Assembly: GCA_015489565.1 (NCBI GenBank)
Contig: WFZM01000017.1
Span: 1-13,621, forward strand
From: Patescibacteria group bacterium
Lineage (GTDB): Bacteria; Patescibacteriota; Minisyncoccia; Phycocordibacterales; UBA2100
DNA length: 13,621 nt
Direction of reading: 5' to 3'
The notes beneath the pieces were generated by a model. The model worked only from the letters and a program-made list of their open reading frames with translations, was not told where the DNA came from and made no database searches. Both the position numbers and the translations under genes were made by a program. Shown one piece after another: positions 5,925-13,571 of this stretch. Each line of letters opens with the position of its first letter. Positions within the stretch are counted from its first letter, which is position 1.

Positions 5925-7247
5925 TTACTTTAAACTTCTAAAGAGCTTACGAAGGCTTTTTGATTCTCCTTTTAGTTCATAGGCGGCAAGAAGAAAAGTT
6001 TTGCTGACATAAATCGCGCTCAACATGGACACCAAAATACCGATTGCAAAAACCAACGCAAAGCCTTTTAGCATACTGGTGCCAAACCAGAACAAAATCG
6101 CCGCCGTAATCAAGCTGGACAAATTGCCGTCGCGTATGGACGACCAAGCTCTTTCAAATCCGGTATTTATTGCCTCCTTTATTTTTTTACCATGTTTAAG
6201 TTCTTCATTCATGCGCTCAAATATAAGTACATTGGCATCCACCGCCATACCAAGAGACAATATAAATCCGGCAATACCGGCAGCGGTAAGTGTAACAGGT
6301 AAATATTTAAATATGGCAAGCATTATTACTATATAATTTAAAAGAGCAAATGTTGCTATCAAGCCGGGCAAGCGATACCAAATAAGCATGAATACTATAA
6401 CAAGCAAAAGCCCAAATACTGCCGCATTTATACCCTTTAGCAGTGCATCGTGTCCAAGACTTGCCCCTATGCTTTGTGTACTTAAAAGCTCAATAGGTAC
6501 CGGCAAGGCTCCAAAATTCAAATTACGAACCAGATCTTGAGCCTCTTTAGTCTGAAAATTACCGGTTATCTGAGCTGTGCCGGCCAATATCGGCTCTCGT
6601 ATAACTGGTGCAGACAAAAGCTGTCCGTCCAGAAAGATTCCGAAAACTTTACCTACATTGTCCTTGGTTAGCTTTGCAAAAAGCTCTTTTCCTTGACTGT
6701 TAAAGTGCAGAACAACACTTGGCTCTGCAACACCTATGCCACCTTGCTGACTAAATTGCAACTCTGCTCTGTCCAGATGGGCTCCTGTTATAAGAGCCGG
6801 GCCAAAAGCCTCTTCCAACTTGTCCGTGCTACTTGCCAAATTTAAATTATCCTTTTGCAAACGAAATTCCAAAACGGGAGTCTTTCCAAGTGCATCTATA
6901 GCTTTTTGAGTATCTGTCATTCCCGGCAACTCAACCAAGAGTCTGTATCTGGCTTCCTTATCCAAACTGCTACCCTCTTCCAGTTGCACTATGGGCTCCC
7001 CCACCCCAAAGGCATTTACTCTGCGTTCTATAGTATCGCGCAGTGACGCCAAAGAAGCTTGCAGATCCTGCGGGGCCAAATTTGAGACATCCGCCTTATA
7101 AAGAAGCTGCACACCACCTGATAAATCAAGTCCGAGTTTAAAGCCGTAATTATCCTGCTTTTTGCCTGAGCTGTAAAGCCAGAAAGCCAAGCTGGCAGAT
7201 AAGAAAATTATAGCCAGAGCTTTTATTGTATTTCCATATTTTTTCAT
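5925..7247 (-). CDS. secD: Protein translocase subunit SecD
   Basis: SecD is the larger partner of SecF. The 440-residue protein has TM1 at about 8-26, GLDLSGG (39-45) opening the P1 domain, TPVLEFRL (123-130), and the P1 head region GKVFGIFLDGQLLSAP (199-214) with TAQITGNF (224-231). The RND-like membrane half carries GMAVDANVLIFERMNEE (333-349), where Asp337 corresponds to the essential proton-relay Asp. It is shorter than E. coli SecD (615), as in many bacteria. It is the first gene of secDF: a well-formed promoter lies directly upstream and places the start point at or beside the ATG at 7247, so the mRNA is probably leaderless. Confidence 0.97.
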   Translation of the reverse strand: MKKYGNTIKALAIIFLSASLAFWLYSSGKKQDNYGFKLGLDLSGGVQLLYKADVSNLAPQDLQASLASLRDTIERRVNAFGVGEPIVQLEEGSSLDKEARYRLLVELPGMTDTQKAIDALGKTPVLEFRLQKDNLNLASSTDKLEEAFGPALITGAHLDRAELQFSQQGGIGVAEPSVVLHFNSQGKELFAKLTKDNVGKVFGIFLDGQLLSAPVIREPILAGTAQITGNFQTKEAQDLVRNLNFGALPVPIELLSTQSIGASLGHDALLKGINAAVFGLLLVIVFMLIWYRLPGLIATFALLNYIVIMLAIFKYLPVTLTAAGIAGFILSLGMAVDANVLIFERMNEELKHGKKIKEAINTGFERAWSSIRDGNLSSLITAAILFWFGTSMLKGFALVFAIGILVSMLSAIYVSKTFLLAAYELKGESKSLRKLFRSLK

Positions 7248-7254
7248 TCCGTAT

Positions 7255-7283
7255 AGTATATAGGCAATTTAAGCTAAGGTCAA
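7255..7283 (-). promoter_or_regulatory. Promoter for secDF with leaderless geometry
   Basis: The -35 box TTGACC is at 7283-7278 and the -10 box TATACT at 7260-7255, with a 17-nt spacer. Seven nt separate the -10 from the A of the secD ATG, which leaves no room for a ribosome binding site if transcription starts at the usual distance. Confidence 0.75.
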
Positions 7284-7349
7284 ATTTCAAATCGTTTTAA
7301 TAAGACTTTGGTAAAATCTCCAAACTAAGTGGATATCATATTCTAGAAA

Positions 7350-8678
7350 TTATTTTCCTTTTAGTCCCAAGACCACCAAAAAGGTCTGAATAAAAATATT
7401 TAAGTCTAAAAGCAGAGATGCTTCTTTTATGTAAAACAGGTCATACTCAAGCTTTTCTTTCGTCTTTTCAATATTCTTGGCATGATGCGGGTCATCGTGA
7501 TGGTTTATCTGCGCCCAACCTGAAAGACCGGGTTTTAAAAGGTACCTAAATATATACTCCGGTATCTCTTTCTCATATTCTTCTGCCAATTCGCTAATTT
7601 CCGGCCTTGGTCCTATAAAAGACATTTGTCCTTTAAGAATGTTAAACACCTGAGGCAACTCATCTAAGCGACTGGCTCTTAAATATCTACCAAGCTTGGT
7701 CACTTTAAGCTTTGATTTGATGGCCTCCTTCCCTGTATCTGAGCCATTCATTGTTCTGAATTTATAAATATAAAAATCTTTTCCCAATACACCTTTGCGC
7801 TTACTAAGATAAAACACGGGTTTGCCATCAAAAAATCTTATGAGAAGATACACAAGAAGCAAAGTGGGCAGTACAAAAGGCAAAAGTAAAATTGCTATAA
7901 GTAAGTCAAAAACATTTTTTGTAAAAAAGTAAAATTTAAAGCGTAAACTTTTATGTCTTTGCATAATCTCCCCCAGGCTATCCCAGCGACTCTGTGGCAA
8001 TACACCCATGAAACTGTAGAGGTCTTTTAAACTAAAAAGATTAACTTTCTTTACCAGCCCCATAAAAAGCAAGGTTTTTAAAATCGGCAATTCGTCTTTT
8101 TTGTCGAATACTATACTGGAGTTTAAGACGTTTTTTTTAAACCTTAAAGGAGAATTCAAAAAATCCCTCAGTTCCAAATGTCTGTTTTCAATTGGGAAAA
8201 TTGATTCAGACTCCAGAATGTCCAAATACAGTTTTTCATCATCTGCCAGCCCTATACTTAAAAGTTTAAAATGTTCTTTAAGCCAAAGCTTGGGAAAAAG
8301 CAGTAACCTCCAAATCAAAAGCAGGGCTGAAGAAACGAAAAAGTAAATCAAGAGCAAGAACTTAGGTTCAATGGGCAATTGAAAGAAGAAGAAAAATACA
8401 GTGGCAAAAATCAAAATATTCAAACTTTGGGCTAAAAACAGTATATTAAAAGTTTTTTTCTTAAATAAAATTGTTTGTCGACTGTAAAGGCCCGCTACAT
8501 AAAAAACTAAAAGCCACAAAACAATAAGAGGGCTAAAATAAATCAAATGCAAATTTAGATATTCCCAATCAGGAAAACTAAAATGTCTTAAAAAAAGACT
8601 CAAATAAATCGCAGTGTAAAAAACACCCAAATCACCCAGCAGCAAAACCCCTCTGAAAAATCCAAGTCTCATGCGCAT
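7350..8678 (-). CDS. Polyprenyl-phosphate sugar-phosphate transferase (WbaP-like, bacterial sugar transferase family)
   Basis: The product would transfer a sugar-1-phosphate from a nucleotide sugar to undecaprenyl phosphate at the membrane, the first step of polysaccharide or glycan assembly. Of 442 residues, the N-terminal part has about four membrane segments (about 10-30, 44-63, 80-100, 106-126) and a soluble linker. The catalytic domain starts at the re-entrant helix (about 255-283). It holds KFRTM (306-310), RLDELPQ (337-343) with the Asp339-Glu340 catalytic pair, GPRPE (356-360), PGLSGWAQ (383-390) and YDLFYIKEASLLLDL (412-426). ATGs at 8678 and 8672 are both possible starts. It follows rodA by 41 nt and has its own promoter. 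The sugar cannot be told from sequence. Confidence 0.92.
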   Translation of the reverse strand: MRMRLGFFRGVLLLGDLGVFYTAIYLSLFLRHFSFPDWEYLNLHLIYFSPLIVLWLLVFYVAGLYSRQTILFKKKTFNILFLAQSLNILIFATVFFFFFQLPIEPKFLLLIYFFVSSALLLIWRLLLFPKLWLKEHFKLLSIGLADDEKLYLDILESESIFPIENRHLELRDFLNSPLRFKKNVLNSSIVFDKKDELPILKTLLFMGLVKKVNLFSLKDLYSFMGVLPQSRWDSLGEIMQRHKSLRFKFYFFTKNVFDLLIAILLLPFVLPTLLLVYLLIRFFDGKPVFYLSKRKGVLGKDFYIYKFRTMNGSDTGKEAIKSKLKVTKLGRYLRASRLDELPQVFNILKGQMSFIGPRPEISELAEEYEKEIPEYIFRYLLKPGLSGWAQINHHDDPHHAKNIEKTKEKLEYDLFYIKEASLLLDLNIFIQTFLVVLGLKGK

Positions 8679-8694
8679 CTTTTATGTAAAGCGA

Positions 8695-8723
8695 ATTCTA
8701 TCAGTAAGGACTATTGTGGTCAA
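8695..8723 (-). promoter_or_regulatory. Promoter for the sugar transferase, overlapping the rodA stop
   Basis: The -35 box TTGACC (8723-8718) shares its TGA with the rodA stop codon. The -10 box TAGAAT is at 8700-8695 with a 17-nt spacer. The predicted start near 8687 gives a leader of about 9 nt to the first ATG or 15 nt to the second. Confidence 0.65.
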
Positions 8724-9805
8724 GCTTTGTAATCGCGCGTGAAGGAGCTAAGTATACCCAAGGCCAAAAACTCAGTGATAAGGTGAGAGCCACCGTAACT
8801 AACAAATGGAAGAGTAATCCCCGTAATAGGTAAAAGTCCTATGTTCATGCCCACGTTGATACTAAAGTGAGTTATAAGCATAGCTGCCAGACCTATTGAA
8901 AAAAGTCTTACAAAATTATCTTTTGCCCTGGCCCCCAGTTGCACTATACGAAATATCAATATGGCAAACAAAGTAAGCAGTAAAAGAGCGCCAAAGAGCC
9001 CCCACTCTTCGGCAAAGGCCGCAAATATAAAGTCTGTCTGATACTCGGGCAAAAAATGCAGTTTGCTTTGCGTCCCAAAACCTATACCCTTACCCAAAAG
9101 CCCGCCCGAGCCGACGGCAACTATAGATTGGTAAGCATTATAACCACTTCCTTGCAAATCCGTAAGAGGGTCTAAAAAGACCAGGATTCTCTTTTTTTGG
9201 TAATCTTGCAAAGCAAAATTCCAAGCGGAAAAAGCAAGAAGTGCAGCTATTGCAAATAGTGCAAAAAGATGCTTTTTGGATATCCCGGATAGCAGAACCA
9301 CAAAAAACCATATTGAAGCCAGCATTAAAGCCGAGCCCAAATCCGGCTGAGCTGCAACCAACAAAAAAAGCACGAGAGCATAAATTCCGGATATTAAAAT
9401 ATGTTTGATATGCGCTATTTGCATATGACGGCGAGAGAAATACTTGGCCAGTATTGCCACCAAGACAAGCTGCGCAGGATCTGCCGGCTGTATGGCAAAG
9501 CCAAATATATAAAAACGACTTTGCGCCCCCTTAACGGCATGACTGAAAAACAAAACTGCAAGCAAAGATATAACGGTTAAGGCAAAAAGCAAAAGGAGGA
9601 AGCGCCCGTTTTTCAGGAAAGAAAAGTCTATATTCGAACTAACCATAAAAACGATAACCCCGAGTAAGAGCCAGATACTCTGTCGCAAAGCAAAGCTGCT
9701 TGCTCCATGCAAATCAAATAAAACCGTGATGCCGAAAAAGGTCAGTAAAACAGCCGAAGCTAGTAATATAAAATCCAAATTTATGCTTCCTATCTTCTTT
9801 AACAT
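8720..9805 (-). CDS. rodA: SEDS-family peptidoglycan glycosyltransferase, RodA type
   Basis: SEDS proteins polymerise lipid II into glycan strands together with a class B penicillin-binding protein. This 361-residue protein has about ten hydrophobic segments and the family signatures AAQPDLGSA (151-159), GSGGLLGKGIGFGTQS (232-247) and FLPEYQTDFIFAAFAEE (251-267) with the catalytic Asp258. It also has GMNIGLLPITGITLPFVSYGG (319-339). The loop motif usually read as QPSE is QPAD here (106-109). Its length and close relation favour RodA (elongation) over FtsW, but the assignment is not certain. No partner penicillin-binding protein is in the window. It starts 2 nt after the preceding unnamed gene, so the two are co-translated. 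Confidence 0.88.
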   Translation of the reverse strand: MLKKIGSINLDFILLASAVLLTFFGITVLFDLHGASSFALRQSIWLLLGVIVFMVSSNIDFSFLKNGRFLLLLFALTVISLLAVLFFSHAVKGAQSRFYIFGFAIQPADPAQLVLVAILAKYFSRRHMQIAHIKHILISGIYALVLFLLVAAQPDLGSALMLASIWFFVVLLSGISKKHLFALFAIAALLAFSAWNFALQDYQKKRILVFLDPLTDLQGSGYNAYQSIVAVGSGGLLGKGIGFGTQSKLHFLPEYQTDFIFAAFAEEWGLFGALLLLTLFAILIFRIVQLGARAKDNFVRLFSIGLAAMLITHFSINVGMNIGLLPITGITLPFVSYGGSHLITEFLALGILSSFTRDYKA

Positions 9806-9807
9806 CT

Positions 9808-10581
9808 TTAGTTTTCTAATGGAATAAGCGGTATTATATCAACCGAGTGAGCCTCGCCGGGTATGCTCTTTGGCCAAGTAAAGGTTATTTCCTCTTCCTT
9901 GTCCGCGGGCAAGTACGCAAGGTAAGTATGCGAGACGGCAATGGCAGTTCCTTTCTTGTCAAAAAGAGTGGCTATAAAATGTATGTCGTACTTATCGTCT
10001 ATACTGGTGTTTTTGGCTTTGGCTGTAAGCCTGACTGAGTGGCGAGTAAGATTTAATCTTTGCCCACTTATTTTTATATTAGTCATAGGCGCCTTATCCA
10101 CTCGCTTCCAATAAGGCTGTCCTACAAACTCAAAAGTGGCACGTGTAAGCTCGCGCTTACCGGAATCTATAGCACCCTCAAATACCGGGAAAATCATAGA
10201 AGGATAGACATCGGTCTTACCCACACGTGTGGCGACCAAGACTCCCTGTTCATCGTAAAAACGCATTCTGTAGCCTAAATCTTTGGCACCGGCATTTACA
10301 TTTGTATTTTGAATGTATGCTACAGCATTGTAAAAACCATCCCTTAGCTTTAGCGGTCTGACCCAACGCACATGCAAAGGCTCCAAGTACCTGGGGTCAA
10401 GCCTCTCGCAAGGCCCTCCCATATCCACCGCAGTCTCTCCCTGGTTTTGCTTTCCGTCAAAGCAGGTCGGCGGCTCATGCATAAGAATAAGAATACTTGG
10501 TATGCTTATACCCAAAACTATCAAGAAAAGCCCCAGAGCATATAGAGTCTTTCTTGTCCTTGCCCATGGTGAATATGACAT
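9808..10581 (-). CDS. Membrane-anchored extracytoplasmic protein of unknown function
   Basis: I do not recognise a named family. The 257-residue product has a short basic N-terminus, one membrane helix (about 13-34) and a long outside portion. Right after the helix is a Cys-bracketed motif, CFDGKQNQGETAVDMGGPC (40-58). It resembles the C-DG-N-GE-DCGG-C motif seen in many surface proteins, except that the usual middle Cys is Met53. Two beta-rich stretches follow. The first is at about 68-158, with YNAVAYIQN, YRMRFYDEQG and PVFEGAI. The second is at about 170-255, with LTAKAKNTS, FIATLFDKKG and ITFTWP, similar in pattern to FxLYD-type sandwich domains. It is first in a unit with rodA (2-nt gap), which suggests an envelope role. 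A TATAAT ends 7 nt before the ATG, so the mRNA is probably leaderless. Confidence 0.8.
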   Translation of the reverse strand: MSYSPWARTRKTLYALGLFLIVLGISIPSILILMHEPPTCFDGKQNQGETAVDMGGPCERLDPRYLEPLHVRWVRPLKLRDGFYNAVAYIQNTNVNAGAKDLGYRMRFYDEQGVLVATRVGKTDVYPSMIFPVFEGAIDSGKRELTRATFEFVGQPYWKRVDKAPMTNIKISGQRLNLTRHSVRLTAKAKNTSIDDKYDIHFIATLFDKKGTAIAVSHTYLAYLPADKEEEITFTWPKSIPGEAHSVDIIPLIPLEN

Positions 10582-10588
10582 GCGCTAT

Positions 10589-10618
10589 ATTATATCAAAT
10601 ACTATGCAAAATAGTAAA
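10589..10618 (-). promoter_or_regulatory. Extended -10 promoter for the envelope cluster (leaderless start)
   Basis: The minus strand carries TGATATAAT with the perfect -10 TATAAT at 10594-10589. Seven nt lie between it and the A of the ATG at 10581. A poor -35 (TTTACT, 10618-10613, 18-nt spacer) may assist. It lies directly after the rRNA terminator. Confidence 0.65.
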
Positions 10619-10630
10619 TTTTATCTCAAA

Positions 10631-10660
10631 AATAAAAAGCAAGCCTTTTTGGACTTGCTT
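10631..10660 (-). terminator. Intrinsic terminator of the rRNA operon
   Basis: AAGCAAG(T)CC and GGCTTGCTT pair over 9 bp with one bulged U and an A5 loop (10660-10637). TTTATTTTT follows on the minus strand. It lies 16 nt past the 5S 3' end and before the next promoter. Confidence 0.85.
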
Positions 10661-10676
10661 AAATCTTTAGAGGCTT

Positions 10677-10788
10677 TGTGTTGGCGGCTGGCTACTCTCC
10701 CCTTGCGAGTACCATCGCCACTACAGGACTTAACTTCCAGGTTCGGAATGTTAACTGGGTGTACCCCCTGCGTCAAGCCACCAACACA
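10677..10788 (-). rRNA. rrf: 5S ribosomal RNA
   Basis: The minus strand from 10788 shows the 5S pattern. The ends TGTGTTGGTGGC and GCCGCCAACACA pair as helix I. Inside are the conserved CCGAACCTGGAAGTTAAG and GGCGATGGTACTCGC, and the 3' GGGAGAGTAG. The length of about 112 nt is near the usual 115-120. It follows the 23S gene by about 70 nt in which I see nothing else, and is followed by the operon terminator. Ends are estimated from helix I and could be off by a few nt. Confidence 0.93.
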
Positions 10789-10977
10789 AAAACTCCAAAG
10801 TACAACTTTGACAAGCAAATAACAATCAACGAAAATACAATGCGATTAAAGAGCTCCTAACAAGACTCTCCTCGGCGAATTAGTACACCTCGGCTCAATG
10901 CATTACTGCACTTCCACCTGGTGCCTATCAACCTAGTAGTCTCCTAGGGGCCTCAAATGATACCTAATCTTGAAGTT

Positions 10978-11010
<33 letters not shown>

Positions 11011-11069
11011 ATTCCCGACTTAGCTACCCGGCGCTGCTTCTGGCGAAACAGCCGGTAGACCAGAGGTCA

Positions 11070-11102
<33 letters not shown>

Positions 11103-11139
11103 CTCCTCAAGTATCAACGCCCACAGCGGATTAAGACCA

Positions 11140-11176
<37 letters not shown>

Positions 11177-11471
11177 TTTTTAATTGGCGAACAGCCAAAC
11201 CCTTGGGACCTGCTTCAGCCCCAGGATAAGGTGAGCCGACATCGAGGTGCCGAACACCGCCGGCGATATGAACTCTTAGGCGGTACCAGCCTGTTATCCC
11301 CAGGGTAACTTTTATCCGTTGATCTACAGCTGCATCTAAAGCAAACTGCAGGCTCACTATGCCCTGCTTTCGCATCTGCTCGGATTGTACTCCTTGCAGT
11401 CAAGCACCCTTTTGCCATTACACTATCAGCACGGTTTCCATCCGCACTTAGGGTACCTTTGGACCCCTCCG

Positions 11472-12092
11472 TTACTTTTTAGGCATTTGTGTTACTAACT
11501 TATGTTGCATCGACTTTATGTGCTTCAAATATGGTTCTACCAAGTTTGTAAACCTTAAAGCAGATGAGCTTGGAATGTAAATTCTGAATGAAGTCCTATT
11601 CTTATGGATCCTGGACTTTATGCCAAAATTTTGTTCCAAAGCATCTTGCAACAACTTCAAGTCTCTCTTGCTAAATGCAAGTGTGTGCAAAATATATGTC
11701 TTATGTTTAAGTGATTTTCTTGAGCCATCATCTGCAAACCACACTGCAAGACTAAGAGGACTTTTCAGCAGTTTGTGTATCATCTTTGGTACTATCTTTT
11801 TTCTTCCATCGTAGAATTGATGTGCGTAAAAACGCAAAGCTCCAAGTGAGCGTGTGCGGAACTCGTAAAACTCCCGACCGTTGGGTCTTGTTTTACGTGT
11901 TAATTGAGATTGCGCAGACAATGGTTTTAACTCTGAAAACAGCCATTCGATATAATCTTTCTGTTTTGCAGAGTGTTCCACCTTAAGTCTATAAGTTCTT
12001 CCACCATTCTGCGTCTCAAGATGCGCATCTCCAAGAAGAGTACCAACGATAATCTCTCTTTGTCTTCTGCTTAGTTTTACTTCTTTTTTCAT
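11472..12092 (-). CDS. LAGLIDADG homing endonuclease (two-motif) in the second 23S intron
   Basis: The 206-residue protein has two LAGLIDADG-type motifs, IIVGTLLGDAHL (14-25, acidic residue Asp22) and LAVWFADDGS (115-124, Asp122), as in the LAGLIDADG_2 group. It would act as a monomer, cut an intronless 23S gene near the intron site, and so spread the intron. The ATG at 12092 lies downstream of the P7 3' strand and P9 hairpins, so the frame occupies the 3' end of the intron. Its last intron codon is the ATG at 11486-11484. The final codons CCT AAA AAG and the TAA stop are conserved 23S exon sequence. The protein is basic, as expected for a DNA-binding enzyme. Both acidic residues are intact, so it may be active. 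Confidence 0.88.
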   Translation of the reverse strand: MKKEVKLSRRQREIIVGTLLGDAHLETQNGGRTYRLKVEHSAKQKDYIEWLFSELKPLSAQSQLTRKTRPNGREFYEFRTRSLGALRFYAHQFYDGRKKIVPKMIHKLLKSPLSLAVWFADDGSRKSLKHKTYILHTLAFSKRDLKLLQDALEQNFGIKSRIHKNRTSFRIYIPSSSALRFTNLVEPYLKHIKSMQHKLVTQMPKK

Positions 12093-12415
12093 TTTATTTT
12101 AAGTTAGCTGTCCTTTAGGACACTTGTGGTCGCCCACAAGATCGGACTATATCTTCACCGAGTTCTACCTAAATCTAAGAAAATAGAGCTCGGGTTCGGC
12201 GTGTAGTCTCTGAGGGGTCAATTGAGCACAAGCTCAACGACTTCCCTGCTGATTGTCCGCATCGATGCACGCTTTTCCTTGCGCTGTTAACCGCAAGTGG
12301 TGCATATACCCGGATGTTCCAGCATATAGCCGAATGTTTTCACCTTACTTGCAAGGTGCCCCCATTTTTTATTTGGTTTACCAAGACGGAGTGCTTGGCG
12401 TGTGGCGCAAAGTTA
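11484..12415 (-). ncRNA. Group I intron in 23S rRNA (near E. coli position 2262)
   Basis: This 932-nt insertion splits the stem after the P-loop. Removing it restores GGGGCGCTACCCT+CCTAAAAAG, the same length as E. coli. The 5' exon ends in T and the intron in G, as group I requires. The conserved core is visible: P, TATATGCTGGAACA (12329-12316); Q, GACAATCAGCAGGGAAG (12257-12241); R, CTCAGAGACTACACG (near 12214-12200); and S, AAGATATAGTCC (12155-12144). A P2-like hairpin CACCTT/AAGGTG (12358-12341) follows a GGGGG stretch (12363-12359) that is the likely guide sequence for ACCCT. P9 is CTTGTGG/CCACAAG capped by a GCGA tetraloop, then a second small hairpin (12122-12109). The P1 pairing is imperfect, so the 5' site is less certain than the 3' site. 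Confidence 0.85.
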
Positions 12416-12759
12416 AGGGTAGCGCCCCACTAAAACTGTCTGCCAGATACTGTCCCTACATGGTTTTGCCTATGCGGGTTAGACTTAGCCATAACAAAGG
12501 GTGGTATTTCACTGGCGACTCCACTTCTCCCGGAAGAGAAGCTTCAAAGTCTCCCACCTATGCTACGCATTGCTACAACTAAGCCAATATCAAGCTACAG
12601 TAAAGCTCCTGGGGTCTTTTCGTCCTGCTGCGGGTAGGGGGCATCTTTACCCCCACTGCATTTTCACCGGGCTGCTTCCCGAGACAGTTGCCCAGTCGTT
12701 ACGCCATTCGTGCACGTCGGAACTTACCCGACAAGGAATTACGCTACCTTAGGACCGTT

Positions 12760-13571
12760 TGCTTATGTTTTACATGATGAGCAATTAAGCAAAAACTCAT
12801 CAACCTTATGTCGCCATAAGGGCCCGACTATATCTTCACCTTCTTGCGCGCGGTCGGCATTTTGCGCACAAGGGCATTCTGCGTATAGTCTGTGAGGATT
12901 CTCAATTACTTTGCAAAATGTCTTTTAATGTATATTTACGCTCTTGCGTAATGTCTGCGTTCAAGTTCTCACGCAAACGAACTATTTCAAGAAAACCCTC
13001 TCGGGTCAGATGTTCTTTCTTGTACATTTTTTCAACTATTTTTGCAAAAATGGAAAAGTTTTTCTTCTTCCTTGCTGAAAGAAACTTAAAACGCTTGAAA
13101 AAAGGTACCACCTTTTCATACAGAGCGTTAATATTTGTTACTTCATAATATACCACCCCATCTTTTCGCTCTCTTAAAGAGCCACACCCGATCTGCTTTT
13201 TTATAAAAGCAAGAATCGTACGGTCTTTTTGAGATATGTTAAAAGATGCTGTCAGTTTCCACTGATCTTTGTAATCATTTCGTTTCTTAAGTGATACATT
13301 GAAGCTCCCTTCTCCATCTGCAAATCCTGCGATATAAAAACCGTGTTCCGGTTTTATATGCTTGTATCCATTTGACATATTTTACAATTACTTCTTAGAA
13401 TGCAAAGTTATTGAGTCTTTCCTGCGGATTGTCTGCACCGAGCACATTGTTACTTCACAATATTTAATAATATTGTGTGAGTAGTGTCGGATACTTCTGA
13501 GTACTCCTAAGTATACTCAAGCCAGAGTTTCCCGCATATAGCAGAATTTATTTACGTAACTACAACGGTTT
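12760..13571 (-). ncRNA. Group I intron in 23S rRNA after U1917, ending in A
   Basis: This 812-nt insertion lies in the helix 69 loop. P1 is clear: exon GTAACTAT pairs with guide GTAGTTAC (13563-13556), ending in the classic U-G pair at the splice site, with an 8-nt loop. The core elements are P, TATATGCGGGAAAC (13540-13527); Q, GACAATCCGCAGGAAAG (13433-13417); R, CTCACAGACTATACG (near 12896-12882); and S, AAGATATAGTC (12836-12826). P9 is CTTATG/CATAAG with a GCGA tetraloop (12820-12805), and GATGAG/CTCATC (12801-12776) forms a further hairpin. The 3' exon AACGGTCC is preceded by A, so the last intron base is A instead of the conserved G. The endonuclease frame lies between Q and R, in the P6 loop. 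Confidence 0.88.
12902..13378 (-). CDS. LAGLIDADG homing endonuclease (single-motif) in the first 23S intron
   Basis: The 158-residue protein has one LAGLIDADG motif, FYIAGFADGEGSF (14-26), with Glu23 at the catalytic acidic position, so it would cut as a homodimer (LAGLIDADG_1 group). The rest, including FNISQKDRTILAFIKKQIG and YYEVTNINALYEKVVPFF, fits the usual beta-sheet saddle fold. It is strongly basic at about residues 104-113 (ARKKKNFSIF and nearby). The ATG at 13378 lies after the Q element and the stop comes just before R, so the whole frame is inside the P6 loop and does not disturb the core. The likely role is homing of the intron into intronless 23S genes. It is unlike the endonuclease of the neighbouring intron. 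Confidence 0.88.
   Translation of the reverse strand: MSNGYKHIKPEHGFYIAGFADGEGSFNVSLKKRNDYKDQWKLTASFNISQKDRTILAFIKKQIGCGSLRERKDGVVYYEVTNINALYEKVVPFFKRFKFLSARKKKNFSIFAKIVEKMYKKEHLTREGFLEIVRLRENLNADITQERKYTLKDILQSN

Noticed and set aside
7307..7324. TTTGG/CCAAA hairpin after the sugar transferase as a terminator
   Set aside because: The stem is only 5 bp and A/T-rich with no U run after it.
10621..10818. Open frame across the 5S gene and its terminator
   Set aside because: It overlaps 5S rRNA and a terminator; the coding appearance is chance.
12400..12430. GGCGC/GCGCC pairing across the 5' splice site of the second intron as P1
   Set aside because: The splice site would fall in the loop and not in the helix; the GGGGG stretch before P2 is a better guide, though its match is imperfect.
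12253..12752. Plus-strand open frames across intron and 23S exon
   Set aside because: They are antisense to rRNA and the ribozyme core, with no recognisable product.
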